Source of the DNA: Bacteroidetes bacterium 2013_40CM_41_45 | GTDB lineage: Bacteria > Bacteroidota > Bacteroidia > AKYH767-A > 2013-40CM-41-45 | Reading direction: 5' to 3' | Length of the DNA: 64,000 nucleotides | NCBI GenBank assembly: GCA_002215675.1 | Contig: NGFH01000009.1 | Coordinates: 62,001 to 126,000, forward strand | Part shown: piece after piece, positions 16,618-24,876 of the stretch | Layout of the letters: every line of letters begins with the position of its first letter | How positions within the stretch are numbered: position 1 is the first letter of the stretch | Translations under genes and position numbers: made by a program | The notes under the pieces: generated by a model | The model's database searches: none | Told to the model about the DNA's origin: nothing | Seen by the model: only the letters and a program-made list of their open reading frames with translations

Positions 16618-18132
16618 TTGATAAACGGGATTTCGATAAGCAAAAGAAATCCCGTTTTAATTTTTACATCCTTTTTCCTCGTATGTGTTTTTTCTTCCCT
16701 ATCACTTCAGGCATCTTTTGATTTTAATTCTGACTGCCGAAAAGCATACGCGGAAATTTTTAACCTTAATTTTAAAACAGCGGGAGAAATTATTGCGCAG
16801 GAGAGAATCAGGAATCCCATGAACGCGGTGCCCGTGCTTCTTGAAAACGATGTTGATTTTCTTTCTGCATTTGTTTCGGAAGAGGATTTGTATTACAAGC
16901 GGCTGATGGGCAAAAGAAAGGAACGGCTGAAGGAAATTCAAAGCGGTGATTCGCAATCACCATTTTATTTGTATGCACAGGCAGACCTTCACCTGCAAAG
17001 CGCGCTGGTCAAACTTAAATTCGGAGAATATATTTCAGCGTCCGCAGATTTGCTCAAGTCCAATTCACTGCTTAAGAAAAACCAGGATTTATTTCCTGCA
17101 TTCCGCCTTAATATGAAAGGGTTGGGAATGTTGCATGCTGTGGCCGGGCTTATCCCTTCTGATTTCAGATGGGCTGCAGACCTTGCGGGATTTGAAGGAA
17201 CAGTTACACAGGGCATCGGTGAGTTGGATTCGCTTTTCAAAAATATGGATTCAACAGAATATAGTTTCCTCAAGCCGGAAGTTGTCATGATTCTCTTTTA
17301 CCTGAAAACAAATTTTGAGAAGAGCGATTCAGGCCAATACTTTACAGAATATTTTTCGGACAGCACACTGCTGCAAAATCCACTGGTTGTTTTTTCCTAC
17401 TCAGGATACCTGATGAAAAAAGAAAAAACAGATGACGCAATAAAAATTCTTGGAGCAGAAGACAATGCCGGTAATTTTCCTTTTCTCATGCTTGAGTACC
17501 GGTTAGGGTATGCTAAACTTTGCAGGGGCGACAAAGATGCTATTGAACATCTGCTGAAATTTGCCGCATCGTTCAAGGGAAAGAATTATATCCGCTCCGC
17601 ATTTCGTTTTATTGCATGGTATTACCTGCTGAACGATGATGAAAAAAAATACAAGCAGTTCCTTGCCGATGTACTTTATTCTGGTAATACCTATACCGAT
17701 GAGGACAAAGATGCTACACGTGAAGCTGAACAGGGACGAATACCGGGTAAAAAGTTACTTCGTGCCAGATTATTTTATGACGGAGGGTATTATAAAAATG
17801 CATTAAGCGAAATTGAAAACCCGGAAAACATCATTCTCAGAAATAAAATTGATTCCGCAGAATACGATTACAGGCTGGCACGCATTTATCATGCAGAGAA
17901 AGACAGTGTGCGCGCCGAAGAATCCTATATAAAGGCATTTAACAAAGGCAAGTATTTGAGTCAGCACTATGCGGCAAATTCAGCGCTGCAATTGGGAAAT
18001 ATTTATGAGCAGCGTGGAGATAAACTAAAAGCAAAAGAGTGGTATCAAAAATGCCTTTGGCTTCCCCCGCATGATTACCGCAATAGTATTGAGCAAAAAG
18101 CCAAAGCAGGATTGGAAAGGGTTCGGAACTAA
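16618..18132 (+). CDS. TPR-type periplasmic protein of unknown function
   Basis: 504 residues, from a TTG at 16618 that puts a signal peptide (ISISKRNPVLIFTSFFLVCVFSSLSLQA) at the N-terminus; no nearby ATG offers this. The mature protein is almost all alpha-helical with poorly conserved TPR-like pairs. The last unit, SALQLGNIYEQRGDKLKAKEWYQKCL (about 457-482), is a clear TPR. It resembles conserved Bacteroidota proteins of unknown role. Probably a scaffold in the periplasm. It lies 48 bp after the zinc-ribbon gene, across a short sequence with CGAAT echoes. Confidence 0.78.
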   Translation: MINGISISKRNPVLIFTSFFLVCVFSSLSLQASFDFNSDCRKAYAEIFNLNFKTAGEIIAQERIRNPMNAVPVLLENDVDFLSAFVSEEDLYYKRLMGKRKERLKEIQSGDSQSPFYLYAQADLHLQSALVKLKFGEYISASADLLKSNSLLKKNQDLFPAFRLNMKGLGMLHAVAGLIPSDFRWAADLAGFEGTVTQGIGELDSLFKNMDSTEYSFLKPEVVMILFYLKTNFEKSDSGQYFTEYFSDSTLLQNPLVVFSYSGYLMKKEKTDDAIKILGAEDNAGNFPFLMLEYRLGYAKLCRGDKDAIEHLLKFAASFKGKNYIRSAFRFIAWYYLLNDDEKKYKQFLADVLYSGNTYTDEDKDATREAEQGRIPGKKLLRARLFYDGGYYKNALSEIENPENIILRNKIDSAEYDYRLARIYHAEKDSVRAEESYIKAFNKGKYLSQHYAANSALQLGNIYEQRGDKLKAKEWYQKCLWLPPHDYRNSIEQKAKAGLERVRN

Positions 18133-18136
18133 TTTA

Positions 18137-20320
18137 TTATTCAATTATGACTTTTCCGTAACCGAGTAGTTCATTGTTACCGGTTACTTTGTAGAAATAT
18201 ATTCCACTTTGTAAGCTGCCTCGGTCAAATTTGAAGCTTGAAGTTTGAGGTTTGAGGTTTAAAACTTTTCTTCCCATAACATCATACAGTACAAAATCGT
18301 AAATCGTAAATCGTAAATCGTAAATCCGGATTGTTGCCGAGGTGCTGAACGGATTTGGAAAAATCTCAACGGCATTTTCAAAATGGTTTTCTCCCGCTGC
18401 GGAAGTTATAAGACAAGAATTATCAAGAAAGCGCGAAAGCAGCCGCACGTATGCTGCTTGTGTATAGATACCAATTTCGGTAACTGTCCATGAATTCTGG
18501 GGCCAGCCGGTGTTCCAGTCATAATACGATTTTTGTATGGGTTGATTTAGTGGAGGGGTCACCAGTGTAGGGTTGCAAAGCGCATTGAAGCTTGCGCAAT
18601 TAGTGGGACAGCAGGCATCAACGGCATAAGAAGGATTCGGTCCGCCCGGAACAAAGCCGGGCGCAGGCCCATAGGTAGAAACTCCAACTCTATCCCATAA
18701 AGCGCTTCCGTCAGTAAACCATGAATGATAAAATTCATTGATGGAATTTTCAGCTTCATAATTTCCCATGTTGCTCAGGTAAGCGAAGGCAGTGGGATTA
18801 ATTCCATGAAAATAATTTACAAAGCCCAGGGCGGCTTCGGTATAATTGGTGTTGTTAGCCGCATCAAGATTATATTGAATCATATTCGTAAACATAATTC
18901 CCTGCCTTGCCTTGGTAGTGTTGCTTCCCCAGGTGTAATTGTTGTCGGCAAGAAACGCGCGGTAGGCATCCGTTTGATTCAGATACGCCTGCAGATTATC
19001 CGGGTTACCGTTTTGAAGTGAGTTTCTGTAATTGTTTTTTATATCTGTTGCGACAGAAGTAGTGGCATTGTTCATTGCAGCATAATAAAGAAGCATGTTC
19101 TGCTCGGCAGCTTCAAACGGGTAAGCATAACCCCATTGTATTAAATGCATCTGCGAATAATTGTTGTCTATAAATGCCTGGTACGAGCTGTTTCCTGTAA
19201 GTTCGAGCAGAAAAACAGCAGCAGCCATTTTTCTTACCGACACGTCATAAGTTCCAACCTCCTGTTCACCTGCAGCAATAATTCCCGAACTAAAAAAAGT
19301 AACATTCGGATTGCTATTAGCCCAGGTGTATGCGCTTAAAGCAGCATTCATCAGCGTATTTCCATACACAGATTGACCAATACTGTTAAAATGAATTGCT
19401 CCGAATGCAAACAAGGCTGCGGCCGTAAAAGACGCAGAAGTGGTTGCAGGCCCATAAAGCCGCTGTGCATTGTCTGCCGATGGCGGGCTAGCTGATGCAA
19501 AATTCTGAACACCCACCACGCTAAGCACAGAGCCGTCCGTTTGTTGCATGCGAAGCAGCCAGTCCATTTCGTATTTTACTTCATCCAGAATATCGGGAAT
19601 GCCGTTGCCCGATTCCGGAATATTATAATCATCGCCCCAAACATTTGGACTTTCTGAATAGGCAAACATTAAGTCGAGCATTGGTTCAAAAGTGAAGTTC
19701 ACGTATTTATTATAGTCGCCTGCATCATGCCACCCACCTGACAGATTTTTTGAGGTGCTGGCGGCAGTGTTACTGTATAAGCGACAATCGGTATCTTGTA
19801 AGGCACCCACGTGGCAGACGGCATCTGTCCAGCCGGTTTGCGCATAAGGCGATGCTTTTGCACAGCCGCAGCGCTGGTAATAAAATGCGCGAAACGCCTG
19901 CTTCATTACATCTTTGTATACGCAGTCGCCGATTTCAAATTTATAAGAGCCCACATTATTATTTACATCGAATACATAATAAAAGCCGGGCATGGTAACA
20001 GAAGAGAAATCGAACCACCATACTTTGTCACCGCTTTGCGCATGCGTTGCCCCGCCGTTCCATTGAGAAATAATCCCTGCATAAATAAGGGCGTCATCGC
20101 TCCACCTACGGATTTGATAATTGCCGCCGGGGGAAAAAGTATCGGTAGCATTATATCCTGCCTGGGGATTACTGATGACGGCTATTTTTTTATCCGTAGT
20201 TCTGTAACCGAACTGGTCGACTTTAATATGATTGTCAATGAGCGCAGGGGGTATAGCCGCGGCAGAAAGGCTGATTACCACGGCAAGCGAAAACAATAAG
20301 CGGTGGAAAAAAAAATTCAT
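18137..20320 (-). CDS. secreted glycoside hydrolase family 9 enzyme with T9SS sorting domain
   Basis: 727 residues. The order is signal peptide (1-22), an N-terminal Ig-like domain of the cellulase type (about 30-130), a GH9 alpha/alpha barrel (about 135-635) and a T9SS type A sorting domain (about 650-727). The GH9 catalytic aspartates lie in GGWHDAGDYNKY near residue 195, and the catalytic acid is the Glu of WTVTEIGIYTQAA near 620. GH9 enzymes are inverting beta-1,4-glucanases or exo-glucosaminidases; the substrate is not certain. The sorting domain is interrupted by two heptanucleotide arrays encoding LKPQTSSFKF and RIYDLRFTIYDF. Convergent with the upstream TPR gene, 4 bp apart. Confidence 0.92.
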   Translation of the reverse strand: MNFFFHRLLFSLAVVISLSAAAIPPALIDNHIKVDQFGYRTTDKKIAVISNPQAGYNATDTFSPGGNYQIRRWSDDALIYAGIISQWNGGATHAQSGDKVWWFDFSSVTMPGFYYVFDVNNNVGSYKFEIGDCVYKDVMKQAFRAFYYQRCGCAKASPYAQTGWTDAVCHVGALQDTDCRLYSNTAASTSKNLSGGWHDAGDYNKYVNFTFEPMLDLMFAYSESPNVWGDDYNIPESGNGIPDILDEVKYEMDWLLRMQQTDGSVLSVVGVQNFASASPPSADNAQRLYGPATTSASFTAAALFAFGAIHFNSIGQSVYGNTLMNAALSAYTWANSNPNVTFFSSGIIAAGEQEVGTYDVSVRKMAAAVFLLELTGNSSYQAFIDNNYSQMHLIQWGYAYPFEAAEQNMLLYYAAMNNATTSVATDIKNNYRNSLQNGNPDNLQAYLNQTDAYRAFLADNNYTWGSNTTKARQGIMFTNMIQYNLDAANNTNYTEAALGFVNYFHGINPTAFAYLSNMGNYEAENSINEFYHSWFTDGSALWDRVGVSTYGPAPGFVPGGPNPSYAVDACCPTNCASFNALCNPTLVTPPLNQPIQKSYYDWNTGWPQNSWTVTEIGIYTQAAYVRLLSRFLDNSCLITSAAGENHFENAVEIFPNPFSTSATIRIYDLRFTIYDFVLYDVMGRKVLNLKPQTSSFKFDRGSLQSGIYFYKVTGNNELLGYGKVIIE
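18230..18264. repeat. heptad array (TTTGAAG/TTTGAGG type), five units
   Basis: Five consecutive 7-bp units: TTTGAAG, CTTGAAG, TTTGAGG, TTTGAGG, TTTAAAA. It lies inside the sorting domain of the GH9 gene and is read on the minus strand as LKPQTSSFKF. Confidence 0.85.
18294..18326. repeat. perfect heptanucleotide repeat (AAATCGT)x4
   Basis: Four exact copies of AAATCGT followed by a partial AAATC, 30 bp from the previous array and in the same sorting domain. A change of one unit would shift the reading frame of the GH9 C-terminus and could detach the enzyme from T9SS export. Confidence 0.92.
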
Positions 20321-20439
20321 ACCGGCGGTTGTTGATGTAAAAGTAAAACTAAATTTTGGAGGATAGGGTTAATAAGTAAAGCGTAATTGAACATAGCGCT
20401 TTTAATTAATTTCATATTTTTAGCGGAAATAAAATTGAC

Positions 20440-21600
20440 ATGGACTTCTTAAGTTTGGGCATTGGTATTATTATCGGAATTGCTGCTGGCGCATTTTTGA
20501 CTTGGGCTTTTTTTTCTCGGACTCAAAAGCATTTACAAGATTCATTTGATGCTTTATCCCGAAAAGCACTTTCAGATAACTCAAATGATTTTTTGAAGCT
20601 AGCAAATGCTACTCTCGCTGCTCAAACTATTTCAGCGGAGGGCAATTTAAATTCAAAGAAGCAATTAATCGATCAAACTCTTGATGCGATAAGAAAGGAA
20701 CTTGAAAAAGTTGATTCTACAGTAACGGAACTTGAGAAAGACCGCATCAAAAAATTCAGTGCACTCGATGAGAGATTGACTAACGCTTCTCAGGTTATCT
20801 CATCACTGAACCTCACAACCGACCAATTGCGAATTGCTTTAGCCAATCCCCAAGCTCGTGGGCAATGGGGAGACAGAATGGCAGAAGATATTTTACGACT
20901 TGTAGGATTTATTGAGGGAGTAAATTATTTCAAGCAGAGGGTTATTGAATCAAATAACAAACGTCCGGACTATACTTTTCCGTTGCCGCAAAACCTGAAA
21001 GTGAACATGGATGTGAAGTTTCCACTTGAAAATTATATGCTTTATATTAAATCTGAAAATGATAGAGACAAGGAATTTCATAAAAATGAATTCTTTAAGA
21101 ATGTACGTAAACACATTAAAGATGTACTTAGCCGGGACTATATAAATCCTGATGAAAATACAGTGGATTATGTAATAGTATTTATTCCCAATGAACAGAT
21201 ATACGGGTTTATTAATTTAAATGACAATACTATTCTTGATGAAGCTCTTCGAAAGAAAGTAATTCTTTGTTCTCCGTCAACGCTTTATGCAGTTCTGGCG
21301 ATCATGCGTCAAGCTGTTGATAATTTTAACTTAGAAAAAACAGCGTCTAAGATTCTTCAATTACTAGGGACATTTAATAAACAATGGGAAGCCTTTATTG
21401 ATTCGATGGACAGAATGGGAGATAGAATAGATGCAGTCCAAAAGGAATATACAGCTTTAAAAACCACTCGTAAAAATCAGTTAGAAAAACCTTTAGGGCA
21501 AATTGAAGCATTACGAAGGGAAAAGCACATCGCCTTGGAAGACCCCTCAGAACAAAAGCCTCATAACAATGCGGAAATATATAGCCTAGAAAGCAGATGA
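20440..21600 (+). CDS. rmuC: DNA recombination protein RmuC homologue
   Basis: 386 residues. An N-terminal membrane anchor (about 4-26) is followed by a coiled coil (about 35-130) and the RmuC nuclease-like domain (PD-(D/E)XK related; RMGQWGD-like segment ARGQWGDRMAEDIL near 147, KVNMDVKFPLENY near 190, YVIVFIPNEQIY near 247). RmuC limits recombination at inverted repeats in E. coli. Codon and base use look more A/T-rich than in the flanking genes, so recent acquisition is possible but not measured. Its own promoter probably lies in the 119 bp upstream. Confidence 0.93.
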   Translation: MDFLSLGIGIIIGIAAGAFLTWAFFSRTQKHLQDSFDALSRKALSDNSNDFLKLANATLAAQTISAEGNLNSKKQLIDQTLDAIRKELEKVDSTVTELEKDRIKKFSALDERLTNASQVISSLNLTTDQLRIALANPQARGQWGDRMAEDILRLVGFIEGVNYFKQRVIESNNKRPDYTFPLPQNLKVNMDVKFPLENYMLYIKSENDRDKEFHKNEFFKNVRKHIKDVLSRDYINPDENTVDYVIVFIPNEQIYGFINLNDNTILDEALRKKVILCSPSTLYAVLAIMRQAVDNFNLEKTASKILQLLGTFNKQWEAFIDSMDRMGDRIDAVQKEYTALKTTRKNQLEKPLGQIEALRREKHIALEDPSEQKPHNNAEIYSLESR

Positions 21601-21629
21601 TTTTTTAATTATCGCCATTTAGATGAAGC

Positions 21630-22895
21630 ATGAACCGTGGAATTCTTTTTTTAATTCTCAATTCTGTATTCTTAATTCTTAATTTCTCCTGTGCTACTCC
21701 GGGTAATATCCAGAATGAAAATCTTTCTTATCTCTACAGGAAGGATAAGCAGCATTTTAGTGTAAAGTTTAATGTCTGGCATTTTTCTAATGACAGCTCT
21801 CAGCTTTTCATCCGCGTTGACCCGAAAGAATTTCTATACAAGCGCAGCGGTGACTTTTTTACTGCCGAGGTTTCTGTCAGCTATCGACTGCTTGAATCGT
21901 ACGAGAATCCATTGCTCATAGACAGCGCAAGTAAAAAATTTATATTTCAGAAAAAAGAAAATCCTTTACCGGTGACGGTGAGTTTGGAATTCCGTTCAAG
22001 CCGGCAGATAGAAATGCTGATGGAATGTAAAATCAGCGATGTTAGCAAAAACATCACCGATATTTTTTACTTCAACGTTGACCGCTCAACAGAGCAAAGC
22101 AGAAATTATTTCCGGGTAGCTCCACTGCATGATGAAACTCCTTTCTTCTCATATGGCATCTCACCGGCAGACAGTTTTCGAATTCTGCATAAGGATACTT
22201 CGTTCAAAAATCTTATTGTGCATTATTACCACCGCGATTTCCCCCTGGCGGCTCCGCCTTTCTCTTTCGATTATCACGAATCATTCGATTACAAATCCGA
22301 CAGCATATTTACTATTGAGATTGGAGAAGGGAAAATATTTTCTTTTCCCGGTGAAGGATTTTACCACATTCAGAAAGACACAACCGTAAAATCGGGCCTC
22401 ACGCTTTTCCGTTTTTATCCTGATTTTCCAAACCTTACCAATCCCGAACAATTGCTTGCGCCTATTCGCTACCTCACAGCCCGCAGGGAGTTTGATGACA
22501 TGAAAAGTAATAAAGATTATAAAACAGCAGTGGATAAATTCTGGCTCGATGCCGGCGGCAATCCTGAACGAACACGATACCTGATTAAAAAATATTATTC
22601 GCGTGTGCAGTTCGCGAATGAAAATTTCACCTCCTATTTGGAAGGATGGAAAACCGATCGTGGACTTATCTACATAATTTTCGGCCCGCCTCACATGGTT
22701 TACCGTACTTCAAAAACAGAAGTATGGATTTATGGAGAAGCATCTGCAGCAATGTCATTGAATTTTTCTTTTATAAAAGTGATTAATCCTTTTACAGATA
22801 ATGACTATACACTAAGCCGTGCTCCTGTTTACGAATCAAACTGGTATCGCGCTGTGGATATGTGGCGGCAGGGAAGAGTGTACAATGATTTTTGA
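21630..22895 (+). CDS. GWxTD domain-containing lipoprotein
   Basis: 421 residues. The signal sequence ends NFSC, with Cys21 as the lipidation site. The C-terminal region (about 290-400) has FWLDAGGNPERTRYLIKKYY, then EGWKTDRGLIYIIFGPP and VWIYGE, the hallmarks of the GWxTD domain (TIGR04514), found in Bacteroidota and relatives and of unknown function. The middle portion is beta-rich. The signal peptide itself is encoded by a heptad array (see 21653-21687), which may explain its repeated FLILN look. The stop is 9 bp from the converging dtd gene. Confidence 0.9.
   Translation: MNRGILFLILNSVFLILNFSCATPGNIQNENLSYLYRKDKQHFSVKFNVWHFSNDSSQLFIRVDPKEFLYKRSGDFFTAEVSVSYRLLESYENPLLIDSASKKFIFQKKENPLPVTVSLEFRSSRQIEMLMECKISDVSKNITDIFYFNVDRSTEQSRNYFRVAPLHDETPFFSYGISPADSFRILHKDTSFKNLIVHYYHRDFPLAAPPFSFDYHESFDYKSDSIFTIEIGEGKIFSFPGEGFYHIQKDTTVKSGLTLFRFYPDFPNLTNPEQLLAPIRYLTARREFDDMKSNKDYKTAVDKFWLDAGGNPERTRYLIKKYYSRVQFANENFTSYLEGWKTDRGLIYIIFGPPHMVYRTSKTEVWIYGEASAAMSLNFSFIKVINPFTDNDYTLSRAPVYESNWYRAVDMWRQGRVYNDF
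21653..21687. repeat. heptad array (AATTCTN type) inside a signal peptide
   Basis: Five units: AATTCTC, AATTCTG, TATTCTT, AATTCTT, AATTTCT. They encode most of the hydrophobic core of the GWxTD lipoprotein signal peptide (LNSVFLILNFS). Confidence 0.85.
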
Positions 22896-22904
22896 TACAG
22901 AAAA

Positions 22905-23357
22905 TTACTCCCAGTTTTTTGTGTCAATGATAATGGTAACCGGCCCGTCATTGATAAGCGAAACATCCATCATTGCTCTGAACTTTCCTGTTTTGATTTC
23001 TTTCCCCGTTTCATTCTGAAGGCAACGGATAAAATGCTCATAAAGCGGAATTGCTTTTTCAGGTTTGGCAGCGCGTATGTACGAAGGACGGTTTCCTTTT
23101 TTAGTGTTTGCATGAAGCGTAAACTGGCTCACAGTCAAAATTTCCCCATTAACTTCTTTCACCGATAAATTCATTACGCCTTGGGCATCTTCAAATATTC
23201 TAAGCCGTGAAATTTTTCCTGCCAGTGCTTCGGCATCCAGCTCCGAATCATTTTCCTCAATGCCCAGCAAGACCAGCAAACCTTTTTCTATTTGGGAAAA
23301 AATCTGTCCCTCAATAGTCACAGATGCTTCTTTTACTCTTTGAATTACCGCACGCAT
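22905..23357 (-). CDS. dtd: D-aminoacyl-tRNA deacylase
   Basis: 150 residues, full length for Dtd. It starts MRAVIQRVKEASV. The two active-site motifs are present: SQFTLHA (near 77-83), and NDGPVTIIID near the C-terminus, the bacterial form of the cross-subunit GPxT motif. Dtd homodimers hydrolyse D-amino acids from mischarged tRNA. rsgA lies upstream on the same strand, separated by 44 bp that contain a heptad array. Confidence 0.97.
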   Translation of the reverse strand: MRAVIQRVKEASVTIEGQIFSQIEKGLLVLLGIEENDSELDAEALAGKISRLRIFEDAQGVMNLSVKEVNGEILTVSQFTLHANTKKGNRPSYIRAAKPEKAIPLYEHFIRCLQNETGKEIKTGKFRAMMDVSLINDGPVTIIIDTKNWE

Positions 23358-23366
23358 TGAGAGGAG

Positions 23367-23394
23367 TTATATGTTATACGTTATAAGTTATACG
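23367..23394. repeat. heptad array (TTATACG type), four units
   Basis: TTATATG, TTATACG, TTATAAG, TTATACG in register between rsgA and dtd. The reverse strand would contain TAA in a reading frame, consistent with this unit type occurring only between genes. Confidence 0.85.
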
Positions 23395-23401
23395 AGTAAA
23401 T

Positions 23402-24322
23402 TTATCTGAATGAGTCTTCATTATAAAGGATGCTTACATAACTCTCATAGCGTGACAAGCTTATTTCGCCTCTGCTGACAGCATCAAGCACTGCACATTT
23501 TGCCTCGTTAACGTGAAGGCAATTATTGAACTTACAGTTGCGTCCGGTTTTAAAGATTTCAGGAAAAAAGTGTGACACTTCCATCCGGTCAAAGTCAATA
23601 ATTCCGAATTCGCGGATGCCGGGAGTGTCAATGATAAAACCGCCCCCGGGCAGCCGGTGCATCTCTGCAAAAGTGGTGGTGTGTGTACCTTTTTGATGAT
23701 ATCCTGATATTTCACTTGTCTTCAGATTAAGATCAGGCACCAACGCATTAATGATGGTTGATTTGCCCACACCTGAGTGGCCTGAAAATAAATTTACTTT
23801 TCCTTTTAGTAATTCACGCAGTGATTGAATATCCTTTTCACTCAAAGCGGAAATAATGGCACATGTGTACCCAATTTTTTGGTACATATCTATTAATTCC
23901 CTCACAGCTTTTTTTTCATCTTCATTGTACAAATCCGCCTTATTGAAAATAACTCCCGCAGGAATGCTGTATGCTTCTGCCGTTGCCAGGAAGCGGTCGA
24001 TAAATCCGGTTGAAGTACGCGGCAAAACAAGAGTTGCAATGACAAACGCTTTATCCATGTTGGCAGCAATAATGTGCCGCTGCTTGGAAAGGTTTACCGA
24101 CTTGCGCAGTATGTAATTTTTTCTGCTGAGGAGCGCCGTGATGACGCCTTTTGCTCCTGAATTTTCTTTGTCTATTTCAACCCTATCTCCAACAACAACA
24201 GGGTTGGTAGCTTCAAAACTTGTAAGGCGCAACTGCCCGCGAATGGTGCATGTTACGGTAGCTCCGGTTTCGTCAAGCACTTCGTACTGACTTCCGGTGG
24301 CTTTAATAATGGTACCCTTCAT
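23402..24322 (-). CDS. rsgA: ribosome small subunit-dependent GTPase A
   Basis: 306 residues. It has an N-terminal OB fold (about 1-70) and a circularly permuted GTPase with G4-like NKAD (near 126), G1 GHSGVGKST (near 180-188) and G3 DTPG (near 236). The C-terminal zinc finger has C-x(4)-C-x-H-x(5)-C in NCKFNNCLHVNEAKC. RsgA checks and matures the 30S subunit late in assembly. The order G4-G1-G3 confirms the permutation. The small membrane protein gene ends 8 bp upstream of its start. Confidence 0.97.
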   Translation of the reverse strand: MKGTIIKATGSQYEVLDETGATVTCTIRGQLRLTSFEATNPVVVGDRVEIDKENSGAKGVITALLSRKNYILRKSVNLSKQRHIIAANMDKAFVIATLVLPRTSTGFIDRFLATAEAYSIPAGVIFNKADLYNEDEKKAVRELIDMYQKIGYTCAIISALSEKDIQSLRELLKGKVNLFSGHSGVGKSTIINALVPDLNLKTSEISGYHQKGTHTTTFAEMHRLPGGGFIIDTPGIREFGIIDFDRMEVSHFFPEIFKTGRNCKFNNCLHVNEAKCAVLDAVSRGEISLSRYESYVSILYNEDSFR

Positions 24323-24330
24323 ACATCCGA

Positions 24331-24783
24331 TTAACCTCTCCTGATTTTTCTGAGCGCTCCGAAATTAAAAAGCAACTGCAGAAGCGGCATCACGGCTCCT
24401 GCATGATACTCCGAAACCACCAGTATATTTTTCACCGATGTTTGAAAATCGCAGTAATAAAAGACAAGCACAATTGCCGCGCAGATAAAAACATAATTCA
24501 ACCCGCACAATTTAACCAAGGTTGAAGGATTTTTTACCAGCAGAAGAATTGCAAATGAATTAAGTATAGAGAGAATAATACTCACTGGAAGCAAAATATT
24601 TCTCCCGGCATCCTTATTGCCTTCAGGAAGAATTTCTGTTTTTCCAAATGCAGACATTTCAAGAGTTCTCACTTTGCTTTCTTCAAATCCCGATGTAGTT
24701 ATCCGAACGGTGCTTATGGGTAGAAAAAGCATGATGACGCCTGCGGCAATAACCACGATGAGATAAATTGAATATGGGCGCAT
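24331..24783 (-). CDS. four-helix membrane protein, DUF4293-like
   Basis: 150 residues with hydrophobic helices at about 5-25, 64-82, 88-108 and 124-145, and a soluble loop (about 30-60) between helices 1 and 2. Length, topology and gene context match DUF4293, a small Bacteroidota membrane family without known function, but no diagnostic motif could be verified by eye. It is transcribed toward rsgA with an 8-bp gap, so they probably form an operon. A heptad inverted repeat lies upstream. Confidence 0.75.
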   Translation of the reverse strand: MRPYSIYLIVVIAAGVIMLFLPISTVRITTSGFEESKVRTLEMSAFGKTEILPEGNKDAGRNILLPVSIILSILNSFAILLLVKNPSTLVKLCGLNYVFICAAIVLVFYYCDFQTSVKNILVVSEYHAGAVMPLLQLLFNFGALRKIRRG

Positions 24784-24791
24784 GATGAAAG

Positions 24792-24861
24792 TTATCCGTT
24801 ATCCGTTATTTTATCCGCTGGAACTGCGAATTCCAATAACGGATGACAAATAACGGATAAA
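24792..24861. repeat. paired heptad arrays forming an inverted repeat (TTATCCG type)
   Basis: The left arm is TTATCCG, TTATCCG, TTATTTT (24792-24812). The right arm, 24834-24861, reads on the other strand as TTATCCG, TTATTTG, TCATCCG, TTATTG. TTATCCGTTAT at 24792-24802 and ATAACGGATAA at 24850-24860 pair exactly. It fills most of the gap between msrA and the DUF4293-like gene. Confidence 0.88.
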
Positions 24862-24876
24862 GATACAGTAACGAAA

